Below, one piece after another: positions 29,458 to 39,249 of a DNA stretch of 64,000 nucleotides. The position numbers and the translations under genes are program-made. Each line of letters opens with the position of its first letter. Position 1 is the stretch's first letter. The notes below the pieces were generated by a model. That model was not told the origin of the DNA, searched no databases, and was given only the letters and a program-made list of their open reading frames with translations. Source of the stretch: Sphingomonas insulae (GTDB taxonomy: Bacteria; Pseudomonadota; Alphaproteobacteria; Sphingomonadales; Sphingomonadaceae); assembly GCF_010450875.1 (NCBI RefSeq), contig NZ_CP048422.1, forward strand, positions 861,001-925,000, read 5' to 3'.

Positions 29458-29681
29458 TGCTGGACATGCGCCCCGATTGCGAACGCTGCGGCGCCGACCT
29501 GCCGGCCGACGCGCCGGGCGCGTTCATCTGCTCGCAGGAATGCACCTTCTGCACCGAATGCGCCGATGAGCTGGACGAACGCTGCCCCAATTGCGCCGGC
29601 GAACTGATGGACCGCCCGACCCGCGTCGGCCGCGTCCTGAAAGCGCACCCGGCCTCGACGGACCGCCGCTTCCAGGGCTGA
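29457..29681 (+). CDS. DUF1272 zinc-ribbon protein
   Basis: A 74-residue protein whose N-terminal 55 residues carry metal-binding cysteine pairs: RPDCERCGADLP, FICSQECTFCTECAD and ERCPNCAGELM. This is the DUF1272 pattern, a small zinc-binding domain of unknown role. Its ATG overlaps the glmM stop (TGATG), so it is translationally coupled. The remaining C-terminus is basic and probably disordered. Confidence 0.88.
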   Translation: MLDMRPDCERCGADLPADAPGAFICSQECTFCTECADELDERCPNCAGELMDRPTRVGRVLKAHPASTDRRFQG

Positions 29682-29920
29682 CGATGCGCCCCGGCGGACG
29701 GGATCGCAGGCTGGGCACGCCCAGCCGCGAAGCCGCCAAGCCACGAAGCGGTCACCGCACCTCCCGATCCGTCATTCCGGCGAATGCCGGAACCCACGGT
29801 ATCGGTGCCGACCGTTGGCGCCCCCCCTTCCACCACGGTCGCGCCTCCATGGCTGCCGACGTACACAAGGATGACGGGCGGGGCGAACATAGCCCTCCCG
29901 GAAGATCCCCACCAAAGCAG

Positions 29921-30086
29921 GAAGATATGTTCACGCGGAGGCGCGGAGGCGCGGAGGGGTTGCGCCCGCGGCAGCACGATCGCCTCTCGCAACGGCACGG
30001 CCCGCGAAACCGAGAATATCGAGAGCTGCCGCAACCCGATGCGCGACCTCCTCCGCGCCTCCGCGCCTCCGCGTGAACATATCTTC
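29921..30086. repeat. Long inverted repeat with 8-nt periodic arms, perfect 37-nt ends
   Basis: The left arm 29921-29957 begins GAAGATATGTTCACGCGGAG and continues in GGAGGCGC units. The right arm 30050-30086 is its exact inverse complement over 37 nt. The inner flanks GGTTGCG and CGCAACC extend the match imperfectly. About 92 bp separate the arms. It is the best-preserved copy of this family in the window. Confidence 0.85.
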
Positions 30087-30362
30087 TCTCGCACGCACAC
30101 AGTGGCACGCAAGGACCGCCACGAGCACAACGCCGTCGCGTCTTCGCGCCTTCGCGTGAACATGCTTCGCGCATACATCCATCGCGGCACGCCAAACCTG
30201 ACGCGGGCGCAACCCTCCACGCCCCCGCATGCACAATCCGTCTGTCCTACACGCCCGCGAACTGGCATGGCCGACGACATGAAGCGCCCTCTCGCCAGCG
30301 CCGTCGCCCATCACCACCGGATGCCACCGCCCCGAAAGCGATTTCGACCCGCACGTAGTGTC

Positions 30363-30377
30363 AACTTCGGCAACTTT
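30363..30377 (+). other. Dispersed motif AACTTCGGCAACTTT before thiD
   Basis: One of three occurrences of a short two-part sequence (the others are at 39192-39206 and 46403-46417). Here it is preceded by GTGTC and ends 2 bp before the possible GTG start of thiD. Function unknown; promoter, operator or repeat remnant are all possible. Confidence 0.45.
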
Positions 30378-30379
30378 CG

Positions 30380-31207
30380 GTGCGGATCGTGATCCCGCGC
30401 GTCCTCATCGTCGCCGGGTCCGATTCGGGTGGCGGCGCCGGGATCCAGGCGGATATCAAGACCGTCACGATGCTCGGCGGCCACGCCATGACCGCGATCA
30501 CCGCGATCACCGCGCAGAACACGCTGGGCGTGCAGGCGGTGCATTCCGTCCCGGCGGACATGGTCGTCGCCCAGATGCGCAGCGTGATCGCCGACATCGG
30601 CGTCGATGCGGTGAAGATCGGCATGATCGGGTCCGCCGCCGTCGCGCATGCCGTGGCGGACGTGCTCGACGCGCTTGCCGTGCCGGTCGTGTTCGATCCG
30701 GTCATGGTCGCCACCAGCGGATCGGTGCTGGCGGATGCGGAAACGATCGCCGCCTTCGCGCGGCTGATGCGCGGTGCGACCATCGTCACGCCCAACCTGC
30801 CCGAACTCGACGTGCTGGGCGGCGAGCACGCCGTACGCGCGCATGGCGCGGCGCTGCTGGTGAAGGGCGGCCATGCCGATGGCGATGTCGTCCGGGACCG
30901 GCTGGTCGCCGCCGACGGCGCGCAAACCGTCTGGACGCACCCGCGCATCGTCACCCGCCACAGCCACGGCACCGGCTGTACGCTCGCCAGCGGCATCGCG
31001 ACGGGCCTTGCCGGGGGCATGGCGCTGGCCGCGGCCTGCGACCGTGCGATCGCCTTCGTCGCGGCGGCACTCGGCAAGGCGCCCGGATTGGGCGGTGGAC
31101 ACGGCCCGATGGGGCATGCGTTGGGGCGCACGCCTTATTATGACCTGTCGGCGGCGACGGACCCGGATGGCGGGGATGCCGCCGCTGTTGCAGCGAAATG
31201 GTCGTGA
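30380..31207 (+). CDS. thiD: Hydroxymethylpyrimidine/phosphomethylpyrimidine kinase
   Basis: A 275-residue kinase that phosphorylates HMP and HMP-phosphate in thiamine synthesis. The N-terminus PRVLIVAGSDSGGGAGIQADIKT, quoted in part as VAGSDSGGGAGIQ, binds substrate. VVFDPVMVATSG, VTPNLPELDVLGG and the C-terminal SHGTGCTLASGIATGLA (anion hole and catalytic Cys) are all present. The GTG at 30380 or the in-frame GTG at 30389 could start it; neither has a clear ribosome-binding site. It is followed after 1 bp by rnhB. No TPP riboswitch was seen upstream. Confidence 0.93.
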   Translation: MRIVIPRVLIVAGSDSGGGAGIQADIKTVTMLGGHAMTAITAITAQNTLGVQAVHSVPADMVVAQMRSVIADIGVDAVKIGMIGSAAVAHAVADVLDALAVPVVFDPVMVATSGSVLADAETIAAFARLMRGATIVTPNLPELDVLGGEHAVRAHGAALLVKGGHADGDVVRDRLVAADGAQTVWTHPRIVTRHSHGTGCTLASGIATGLAGGMALAAACDRAIAFVAAALGKAPGLGGGHGPMGHALGRTPYYDLSAATDPDGGDAAAVAAKWS

Positions 31208-31208
31208 T

Positions 31209-31877
31209 ATGCCCGGACTGAAGCACGAAAAAGCCTGTCTGCCGCCCGTCGCCGGGGTGGACGAGGCGGGGCGCGGGCCGCTCGCCGGGCCGGTCGTCGC
31301 CGCCGCGGTGGTGTTGCCGGCAAAGGGCGTGCCGCGCGGCATCGACGATTCCAAGGCGCTGTCCGCCGCCGAACGCGCCCGGCTGTGCGGGCTGATCCAG
31401 GCGCGCGGCATATTCGGCGTCGGCATCGTCGAGCCGGCGGAGATCGATACGCTCAACATCTATTGGGCGACGATGAAGGCGATGACGCTGGCGGTCGATG
31501 CCCTGACGGCACGCCTCGGCTGCGATCCCGGCCATGTGCTGGTCGATGGCAACCGCCTGCCGCGCTGGTCCTATGCCGCGACCGCGATCGTCGGCGGCGA
31601 TGCGCACAGCCTGTCGATCGCCGCCGCCTCGATCGTCGCCAAGCATACCCGCGACGGGATCATGCTCGAACATGCCGTCGCCTATCCGCATTACCACTGG
31701 CATTCGAACAAGGGCTATGGCTGCAGGCACCATCTTGCCGCGCTGGTCGAACACGGCCCGACCCCGATTCACCGCCGCAGTTTCGCACCGGTTGCCGCCG
31801 CCTTCGCCCGAATCGCGCCCGATGCCGTCGGCGCGGCCCCGCAACCGGCGCCGGATGCCAACCATTTTCGCGCCTGA
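31209..31877 (+). CDS. rnhB: Ribonuclease HII
   Basis: A 222-residue enzyme that cleaves the RNA strand of RNA-DNA hybrids and single ribonucleotides in DNA. Catalytic acidic residues are in VAGVDEAGRGPLAGPV (Asp, Glu) and HVLVDGNRLP (Asp), with ASIVAKHTRD contributing. YPHYHWHSNKGYG is the C-terminal signature. The ATG lies one base after the thiD stop. The stop TGA is the start of a GANTC site (GAGTC). Confidence 0.94.
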   Translation: MPGLKHEKACLPPVAGVDEAGRGPLAGPVVAAAVVLPAKGVPRGIDDSKALSAAERARLCGLIQARGIFGVGIVEPAEIDTLNIYWATMKAMTLAVDALTARLGCDPGHVLVDGNRLPRWSYAATAIVGGDAHSLSIAAASIVAKHTRDGIMLEHAVAYPHYHWHSNKGYGCRHHLAALVEHGPTPIHRRSFAPVAAAFARIAPDAVGAAPQPAPDANHFRA

Positions 31878-32014
31878 GTCTTTTGAGTCACACCCCCATC
31901 GCTGGGGGAGGGCCGGAATTGCTCTCCCCATATCTTGGGCAGGGCGCGTCCTGTGGCACTGTGTCGGGGCGGCGGTCCAAGGCGGCGTTAACCAATGCAC
32001 GCTTGACGTGAGTC
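31876..32014 (+). promoter_or_regulatory. Cell-cycle-type control region of ccrM: three GANTC sites and a CtrA-like half-site
   Basis: GAGTC occurs at 31876-31880, 31885-31889 and 32010-32014, all within 180 bp of the ccrM start. These are targets of the enzyme encoded downstream. TTAACCA at 31988-31994 resembles the CtrA half-site TTAACCAT. In Caulobacter the ccrM promoter is activated by CtrA and affected by methylation of GANTC sites in its leader, so the same logic is inferred here. Confidence 0.55.
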
Positions 32015-32033
32015 CCCTGTTTCGCGCGAATAG

Positions 32034-33206
<1,173 letters not shown>

Positions 33207-33374
33207 CCATGGCTCCTCCCCGGCACGGGGAGGGGCAGCCATGTCCAGTCCGGCCTGAGGAGGGGCCGCTTCGGGCGCCCTTCCGCTGCCGCTATCCGGC
33301 GCCACCATCCCGTTCCCGGAAGCAACGAGAAGGCGACTTGTCTTGTTGGATCGAACCGGGGATGACACCCGCCG

Positions 33375-34430
33375 ATGACCCTGCACCTCCGCCCCGTCCA
33401 GTTCGTCGACACCCCGATGACGCATCCCGACGGTACCGTCGCGCGGCTCGCCGGCGGGATGCAGTGGTTCGCCGCTTATGAGGTGATCGAGGATGGCCGG
33501 CGCCGTGCCGTCCCGGTTGCCGACGTCGCGACCCTCGGCGACCGCGCCGTCGCGCGCCATGCCGCGATCACCGCTCCGCGCCTGGCCCTGCAACTCGGCG
33601 ATCGCACGCTGCGCCTCGACCAGTCGCTGGTCGCCGGCATCCTCAACGTCACGCCGGACAGCTTCTCCGACGGCGGCGCGCATGGCGACGACCCCGCTGC
33701 CGCCGCCGCGGCCGGCGTCGACATGGCGGTGGCCGGTGCGGCGCTGATCGACCTCGGCGGCGAATCGACGCGGCCCGGCGCCGCGCAGGTGTGGGAGGGT
33801 GACGAGATCGCCCGGGTGGTCCCGGTCGTCGAACGCCTCGCCCGCAGCGGCACGCCGGTGTCGATCGACACCCGCAAGGCTGCGGTGATGGAGGCGGCGC
33901 TCGCCGCCGGCGCGCACCTCGTCAACGACGTCTCGGCGCTGTTGTGGGACGACCGCGCGCTGGCCGTGGTGGCGCGGGCGCAATGCCCGGTGGTGCTGAT
34001 GCACTCGCCCGACCCTGCGGAGGGCGGCCACGCCCGCACCGGCTATCGCGACGTGCTGACCGAGGTGTTCGACTGGCTGGAGGCGCGCATCGCCGCGGTC
34101 GTCGCGGGCGGCGTCGACCGGTCGCGGATCATCGTCGATCCCGGCATCGGCTTCGGCAAGACGCTGGCCGAGAACCTCGCGCTCATCAACGGCCTGGCGA
34201 TGTTCCACGGCCTCGGCTGCCCGATCATGCTCGGCGCCAGCCGCAAGCGGATGATCGGCGCGCTCGACAACGAGGCACCGGTGGCGGCGCGGCTCGGCGG
34301 CAGCCTTGCGCTGGCGCTGAAGGGGGCGGAAGCGGGCGTCCAGCTGCTGCGCGTGCACGATGTCGCCGCGAGCGTTCAGGCGCTCAAGGTGTGGCGGGGC
34401 ATGCGGGATCGCGCACTGGTGGGTGGCTGA
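33375..34430 (+). CDS. folP: Dihydropteroate synthase
   Basis: A 351-residue enzyme joining p-aminobenzoate to dihydropterin pyrophosphate in folate synthesis. The TIM-barrel core begins at about residue 75 with VAGILNVTPDSFSDGG and contains IDLGGESTRPGA, VSIDTRKAAVME, NDVSALLWDD and the C-terminal GASRKRMIG with VHDVA. The first 70 residues (MTLHLRPVQFVDTP) are an extension longer than in the Escherichia enzyme, which I have seen in sphingomonad homologues. Conserved pterin and phosphate contacts are intact. Confidence 0.95.
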   Translation: MTLHLRPVQFVDTPMTHPDGTVARLAGGMQWFAAYEVIEDGRRRAVPVADVATLGDRAVARHAAITAPRLALQLGDRTLRLDQSLVAGILNVTPDSFSDGGAHGDDPAAAAAAGVDMAVAGAALIDLGGESTRPGAAQVWEGDEIARVVPVVERLARSGTPVSIDTRKAAVMEAALAAGAHLVNDVSALLWDDRALAVVARAQCPVVLMHSPDPAEGGHARTGYRDVLTEVFDWLEARIAAVVAGGVDRSRIIVDPGIGFGKTLAENLALINGLAMFHGLGCPIMLGASRKRMIGALDNEAPVAARLGGSLALALKGAEAGVQLLRVHDVAASVQALKVWRGMRDRALVGG

Positions 34431-34501
34431 ACCGTAATTTTGCGTTGCAGCAAACCGAAAGGTGATGCGTTCGGACCGTTTCGACCCCATCAGGATCGCT
34501 T

Positions 34502-35386
34502 ATGATCGTTGCATCCACGCCCCGCCTCACCCGCATCGTCTCCGAAGTCTGGAAGCCGCTGCTCGTCCTGTTCATCTGGGACGTGGTCGTCACCGTCACC
34601 TATTTCATATTGCCGTTCAAGGCGCCGTCGTTGCCGCTGACCCTGTTCGGCACGGTGCTGGCGCTGCTGATCGGCTTCCGCGACAATTCCGCCTACCAGC
34701 GCTGGTGGGAAGGGCGCGTCCTGTGGGGTGCGATGATCAACGCCTCGCGCAACCTCAGCCGTGAAGCGCGCAACTTCCTGCCGGTGGGCGAGGCGCACGA
34801 TCTGCGCCGCACGATCGTGCTGCGCCAGATCGCCTATGTGAACGCGCTGCGCTGCCAGTTGCGCCGCCAGCCGACCGACGATCAGGTGCTCCACTATCTG
34901 TCGCGCGGCGAGGCGGAGCCGGCGCTCGCCCGCACCAACATCGCCAACGGGTTGCTCGACGGCACCGGTCGCCGGATCGACGATGCGCGTCGCGCCGGCT
35001 GGATCGACACCATCCAGCAGTCGCGGATGGAATCGACCCTGGTCGACATCGCCAACGCGCAAGGGGGGATGGAGCGGCTGAAGAACACGCCGCTGCCCAA
35101 TCAATATCGCTTCTTCCCGACGCTGTTCACCCACATCTTCTGCATCCTGCTGCCGATCGGGCTAGTCGAGACGCTGGGCTTCGCGACGCCGCTCGGCTCG
35201 ACGGTGGCCGGGCTGATGTTCCTCGCCGTGCTCCAGATCGGCGACGACCTCGTCGATCCCTTCGCCAACACCGTGCACGACGTCCCCCTGACCGCGATGT
35301 GCCGCACGATCGAGATCGATTTGCTCCAGTCGATCGGTGACACCGCACCCGGCCCGGTCACGCCGGTGAAGGGCGTCCTGTGGTAA
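34502..35386 (+). CDS. Bestrophin-family (UPF0187) membrane protein
   Basis: A 294-residue protein of the bacterial bestrophin family, pentameric ion channels of the inner membrane. The N-terminal helices LLVLFIWDVVVTVTYF and LTLFGTVLALLIGFRDNSAYQRWWEGR carry the typical FRDNSAYQRWWE signature. Later hydrophobic stretches HIFCILLPIGLVETLGF and GLMFLAVLQIGDDLVDPF follow, with the acidic GDDLVDPF cluster. The stop codon is immediately adjacent to the convergent SDR stop, with no intergenic base. Confidence 0.9.
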   Translation: MIVASTPRLTRIVSEVWKPLLVLFIWDVVVTVTYFILPFKAPSLPLTLFGTVLALLIGFRDNSAYQRWWEGRVLWGAMINASRNLSREARNFLPVGEAHDLRRTIVLRQIAYVNALRCQLRRQPTDDQVLHYLSRGEAEPALARTNIANGLLDGTGRRIDDARRAGWIDTIQQSRMESTLVDIANAQGGMERLKNTPLPNQYRFFPTLFTHIFCILLPIGLVETLGFATPLGSTVAGLMFLAVLQIGDDLVDPFANTVHDVPLTAMCRTIEIDLLQSIGDTAPGPVTPVKGVLW

Positions 35387-36133
35387 TCACAGCGTATAGC
35401 CGCCGTCGCTGACCAGGCAGGTACCGGTGACGAGCGCCGCCGCATCGGAAAGCAGGAATGCGATCTGCGCCGCGACCTCTTCGGGCTTGGCGTAGCGGCC
35501 GAGCGGCGTGGCCATCGCCGCCAGTTCGGCAAAGGCGGCATCGCGACCGATCGCGGCGACGCGGTCGGCGAACATCGGGATCGCATCCCACACCGGCGTT
35601 TCCACCCCGGCGGGCGCGATCGCATTGACGCGGATGTGGTTGGCGGCGCCTTCCTTGGCGGCGACCTTGACCAGATGGATCAGCCCGGCCTTTGATGCGC
35701 CATAGGCCGCGACACCGATCTCCGGCCTGATCCCCGCGGCGGAGGCGGTGGCGACGATCGCGCCGCCGGTCGTCATCGCCCGCATCGCCGCGCGCAGCGT
35801 CAGGAACGCCCCGTCCAGGTTGACGCCCAGGATGCGCCGCCATTCCGCATAGTCCAGGTCGGTGATCGCGCCGGCCCCCGCCACGCCCGCATTGACCACG
35901 GCACCGTCGATGCCGACCAGATAGGGTGCCGCGCTATCCCAGAACGCTTCGTCGGCGACATCGCCGGGCAGCAGGTCGAGCGTGCACGGCAGGACGATCC
36001 GCGCCACCGCCGCCGCATCGCGGTCGACCAGCACCAGCCGCGCGACCCCGGCCGCGGCCAGGTGGTGCGCGGTGGCAAGGCCGATGCCGGATGCGGCACC
36101 GGTGACGAGGATGTGGCGATCGGCGAAGGACAT
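35387..36133 (-). CDS. Short-chain dehydrogenase/reductase
   Basis: A 248-residue classical SDR. The cofactor loop is TGAASGIGLA, the NAG strand is VVNAGVAG, the catalytic Ser is in ATASAAG, and the Tyr-Lys pair is YGASK. VNAIAPAGVETP and the C-terminal VTGTCLVSDGGYTL are typical. An acidic residue after beta-2 (LVDRD) suggests NAD(H) preference. The substrate is not evident from the sequence or neighbours. Confidence 0.92.
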   Translation of the reverse strand: MSFADRHILVTGAASGIGLATAHHLAAAGVARLVLVDRDAAAVARIVLPCTLDLLPGDVADEAFWDSAAPYLVGIDGAVVNAGVAGAGAITDLDYAEWRRILGVNLDGAFLTLRAAMRAMTTGGAIVATASAAGIRPEIGVAAYGASKAGLIHLVKVAAKEGAANHIRVNAIAPAGVETPVWDAIPMFADRVAAIGRDAAFAELAAMATPLGRYAKPEEVAAQIAFLLSDAAALVTGTCLVSDGGYTL

Positions 36134-36185
36134 GCCCTCAGCCTAGGCACCGAACCGCCGACCGGCAACGCAGGCGTTTCCGGGG

Positions 36186-36220
36186 CAGGCTCAGGCTCAG
36201 GCTCAGGCTCAGACTCAGGC
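36186..36220. repeat. Hexanucleotide tandem repeat (CAGGCT) across a stop codon
   Basis: CAGGCT is repeated four times, followed by a CAGACT variant and a partial copy. The stop codon of the minus-strand sigma-54 activator is inside the array. In that reading frame the repeat supplies an additional in-frame TGA every six bases. Confidence 0.8.
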
Positions 36221-37636
36221 GGCGGCGTTGTCGATGCCGAGTTCGCCCAGCTTGCGGTACAGCGTCGACCGGCCGATCCCCAGCCGCCGCGCGACCTCGG
36301 TCATCCGCCCTCGATAGTGACCGATGGCCAGGCGGATGACGTCCGCCTCGATATCCTCCAGCGGGCGCAGGTTCCCGTCCGGCCGGAACAGCGTCACGCC
36401 GCCGCCCGATATGTTCGCCGATCCGATCACCCCGGTCCGCCGGTCGCCCAGCGCTGCGATCTGTGGGAAATCCGCCCGCGTCAGCGCCGCACCCTCGCAC
36501 AGCACCGCCGCGCGGAAGAGCGCGTTCTGCAACTGGCGCACGTTGCCCGGCCAATCATATTGGACCAGCAGCGCCAGCGCATCGTCGGTGATGCCCAGCG
36601 GTCGAAGCCCCGGCTGCTGCGCGATCCGCGCCAGCAGGTGGCGGGCAAGCGCCGGCACGTCACCCAGCCGTTCGCGCAGCGGCGGGATCGTCACCTGCAC
36701 CACGTTGAGCCGATAATACAGGTCTTCGCGGAACCGTCCCGCCTCGACCTCCTCGAGCAATTTCTTGTTGGTCGCGGCGATCACCCGCACGTCTACCTCG
36801 CGGGCATGGCGGGCACCGATCGGCTGGATTTCGCCGGATTGCAGCACGCGCAGCAGCTTGACCTGCGTCTCCAGCGGCATCTCGCCGATCTCGTCGAGCA
36901 GGATGGTGCCGCCGTCGGCGTCGGCGAAGCGGCCGATCTTGCGTTCGAATGCGCCGGTGAACGCGCCCTTCTCATGGCCGAACAGCTCGGATTCGACCAG
37001 GTTGGCGGGGATCGCGCCGCAATTGACGGTGACCATCGATTTCTTGGACCGCGGGCTGGCGGCATGGATCGCATCGGCGACCACCTCCTTGCCGACGCCG
37101 CTCTCGCCTTCGACCAGCACCGGCACGCGCGCGCGCGCCGCCTTTGCCGCGATCGCCAGCGCGGCGCGGAAGTCGGGCGACGATCCGACGATCTCGTCGA
37201 ACGCGAGCAAGGCGGGGATCTTCTCGGTCAGCGGCCGCAATTCCCCCGCCGCGGTGCCCGCGACCGCCGCCTCCAGCGCGGCGAGCAGGCGTTCGGGGGC
37301 CAGCGGCTTGACCAGGAAATCGGTCGCCCCCGCCCGCATCGCGGCAACGGCATGCGCGACCGAACCGTTGGCGGTCAGCAGCAGGATCGGCAGCGCCGGG
37401 CGGCGTTCGCGCAATTCGGCGATCAGCGGCGCGGCATCGGCGTCGGGCGCCCAATGGTCGAGCAGGATCGCATCCAGCTGCATGCCGTCCTGCGTGCCCA
37501 GTTGAGCCAATGCCATCTCGCCCTCGGCGGCGAAGATCGATCGCCAGCCCGCGCGTGCCGCCAGTGCCGACACCAATCGGCGCTGTGCGGGTTCGTCGTC
37601 GATCAGCAGAAGCAGGCGCTGCCCGTTGCGCGTCAT
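36215..37636 (-). CDS. Sigma-54-dependent response regulator (NtrC family)
   Basis: A 473-residue regulator. The receiver domain (1-120) has the DD pair at 13-14, phospho-acceptor Asp60 and Lys110, although the segment after Asp60 (HWAPDADA) is unlike the common MPGMDG. The AAA+ domain has Walker A GESGVGKE (177-184), the sigma-54 contact loop GAFTGA (224-229) and GGTILLDEIGEMP. The C-terminal HTH is MTEVARRLGIGRSTLYRKLGELG, cited in part. The start at 37636 fits the receiver fold. No sensor kinase is adjacent. The stop lies in a tandem repeat. Confidence 0.92.
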   Translation of the reverse strand: MTRNGQRLLLLIDDEPAQRRLVSALAARAGWRSIFAAEGEMALAQLGTQDGMQLDAILLDHWAPDADAAPLIAELRERRPALPILLLTANGSVAHAVAAMRAGATDFLVKPLAPERLLAALEAAVAGTAAGELRPLTEKIPALLAFDEIVGSSPDFRAALAIAAKAARARVPVLVEGESGVGKEVVADAIHAASPRSKKSMVTVNCGAIPANLVESELFGHEKGAFTGAFERKIGRFADADGGTILLDEIGEMPLETQVKLLRVLQSGEIQPIGARHAREVDVRVIAATNKKLLEEVEAGRFREDLYYRLNVVQVTIPPLRERLGDVPALARHLLARIAQQPGLRPLGITDDALALLVQYDWPGNVRQLQNALFRAAVLCEGAALTRADFPQIAALGDRRTGVIGSANISGGGVTLFRPDGNLRPLEDIEADVIRLAIGHYRGRMTEVARRLGIGRSTLYRKLGELGIDNAAA

Positions 37637-37792
37637 AAATTTTCCCGTCCCGGTTTGGGGCAGGTGATACAATGGAGGTGTAAAGGCCGGCTTAAGCCCG
37701 ACCAGCCTTTGCCTGCCTTGACGGGGGCGGAGCTTTGCGGGCAGGTAATCGGGCAAAGGCGCCATGCGCCGCGGGCAAGCAGGGGTTGGATG

Positions 37793-37915
37793 ATGGCCGG
37801 CAACGGTGACATGAAGGCGCACGAGGCGACCTATTCGAGTGTGACGGGCATGATGAAGTGGGGCACGGTCGCCTGCGCGGTGATCGCTGCGCTGGTGATC
37901 TGGCTGATCTCGTAA
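37793..37915 (+). CDS. aa3-type cytochrome c oxidase subunit IV
   Basis: A 40-residue protein: a short charged N-terminus (GDMKAHEATYSSV) and one transmembrane helix (WGTVACAVIAALVIWLI). The length and the HEATYSSVTGMMKWG segment match the small bacterial subunit IV of aa3 oxidase. The ATG at 37793 follows another ATG at 37790 and an AGGGG site. It stands directly upstream of pntAA, a common alphaproteobacterial arrangement. The main oxidase genes are not in the window. Confidence 0.85.
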   Translation: MAGNGDMKAHEATYSSVTGMMKWGTVACAVIAALVIWLIS

Positions 37916-37926
37916 GCGTCGCTCAG

Positions 37927-39063
37927 ATGAAGATCGCCGTTCTCAAGGAACATGCAGACGGCGAGCGGCGTGTTGCCGCGACGCCGGAAACAGCCAGGAA
38001 ATTCGTCGCGCTGGGCGCAGAGGTCGCCATCGAGGCGGGGGCGGGCGAAGCCGCCACCTACGCCGACCAGGCCTATCGCGATGCCGGCGCCATCGTCGGC
38101 GATCGTGCGGCGACGCTGGCGGGGGCCGACATCGTGCTTGGCGTCCAGGGGCCCGATCCGGCCGGGCTGGCCGGTACCGCCGCCGGCGCATGGATCGTCG
38201 CCGGTCTCAACCCCTTCGGGGCCGGAGCGAATGGGCGCGACCGCGTCGATGCCTATGCCGCCGGCGGTTACGAAGCGCTGGCGATGGAATTCATGCCGCG
38301 CATCACCCGCGCGCAGTCGATGGACATCCTGTCGTCGCAATCCAACCTCGCCGGCTACAAGGCGGTGCTCGACGCCGCATCCGAATACGGCCGCGCCTTT
38401 CCGATGATGATGACCGCGGCCGGCACGGTCAGCGCTGCCAAGGCCTTCGTTATGGGTGTCGGTGTCGCCGGGTTGCAGGCGATCGCCACCGCACGCCGGC
38501 TGGGTGCCCAGGTGTCGGCCACCGACGTCCGCTCCGCCACGCGTGAGCAGATCCAGTCGCTGGGCGCCAAGCCGATCTTCGTCGAGAACGTGAAGGGGAT
38601 CGAGGGCGAGGGCTCGGGCGGCTATGCCGGCGAGATGAGCGATGAATACAAGGCGGCGCAGGCCGAACTGGTGTCGTCGCATATCGCCAAACAGGATATC
38701 GTCATCACCACCGCGCTGATTCCGGGCCGTCCGGCACCGCGCCTCATCACCGATGCGCAGGTCGCCAGCATGAAGCCGGGCAGCGTCATCGTCGACCTCG
38801 CGGTAGAACAGGGCGGCAACGTCGAAGGTGCGGTCGCGGGCGAGATCGTCGTCCGGCACGGCGTCAAGATCGTCGGCCACCGCAACGTCGCCTCGCGCCT
38901 GCCCGCCGATGCCTCGGCGCTGTTCGGCCGGAATCTGTACAACTTCCTGTCGACCTTCTGGGACAAGGAGGCCGGGCGTCCGGTGCTCGACGAAGAGATC
39001 GGCGACGCCGTCCGCCTGACCAGGGGTGGCCAGATCGTCAACGCGCGGTTGCTCGGCGCGTGA
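37927..39063 (+). CDS. pntAA: NAD(P) transhydrogenase subunit alpha, part 1
   Basis: A 378-residue soluble NAD(H)-binding domain I. KIAVLKEHADGERRVAATPET is the conserved start, quoted in part as KEHADGERRVA. LSSQSNLAGYKAV, the nucleotide fold GVGVAGLQAIATARRLGA, and IVDLAVEQGGN are typical. With the membrane and NADP subunits it couples hydride transfer from NADH to NADP+ to proton entry. The alpha chain is split here, as usual in alphaproteobacteria. A 186-bp gap separates it from pntAB. Confidence 0.94.
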   Translation: MKIAVLKEHADGERRVAATPETARKFVALGAEVAIEAGAGEAATYADQAYRDAGAIVGDRAATLAGADIVLGVQGPDPAGLAGTAAGAWIVAGLNPFGAGANGRDRVDAYAAGGYEALAMEFMPRITRAQSMDILSSQSNLAGYKAVLDAASEYGRAFPMMMTAAGTVSAAKAFVMGVGVAGLQAIATARRLGAQVSATDVRSATREQIQSLGAKPIFVENVKGIEGEGSGGYAGEMSDEYKAAQAELVSSHIAKQDIVITTALIPGRPAPRLITDAQVASMKPGSVIVDLAVEQGGNVEGAVAGEIVVRHGVKIVGHRNVASRLPADASALFGRNLYNFLSTFWDKEAGRPVLDEEIGDAVRLTRGGQIVNARLLGA

Positions 39064-39191
39064 CGGGGGCTGTCCTACACGCCGCCGATCTGCCTAACCT
39101 GCCGCCTATGATCGCACCATTCCCCTCGCCAGACCGCTGCGCCCACGCGTTCGATTTTCGGGTATGGCAAACCAGGGGGGTGCGTGTCGTA

Positions 39192-39206
39192 AACTTCGCC
39201 AACTTT
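39192..39206 (+). other. Dispersed motif AACTTCGCCAACTTT before pntAB
   Basis: Second copy of the motif found at 30363-30377, in the same orientation relative to the following gene and 43 bp upstream of its ATG. It is preceded by GTGTCGTA. It lies in the 186-bp gap between pntAA and pntAB, which could hold a secondary promoter. Confidence 0.45.
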
Positions 39207-39249
39207 GAAGGTATCGGTATTCCGCCGATCGGTCGATGAGGAGCTGACT

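Larger units (their letters stand above)
29682..30379. other. 698-bp intergenic region filled with repeats
   Basis: No gene is supported; frames in all six phases are made of repeat sequence. It contains the palindrome GTCATTCCGGCGAATGCCGGAA (about 29772-29793), the long inverted repeat at 29921-30086, a further single arm of the GAAGACGC variety at about 30138-30165, and the short motif before thiD. Confidence 0.65.

Noticed and set aside
30138..30379. Possible TPP riboswitch before thiD
   Set aside because: No CUGAGA or similar thi-box core is present. The region is repeat sequence followed by the short AACTTCG motif.
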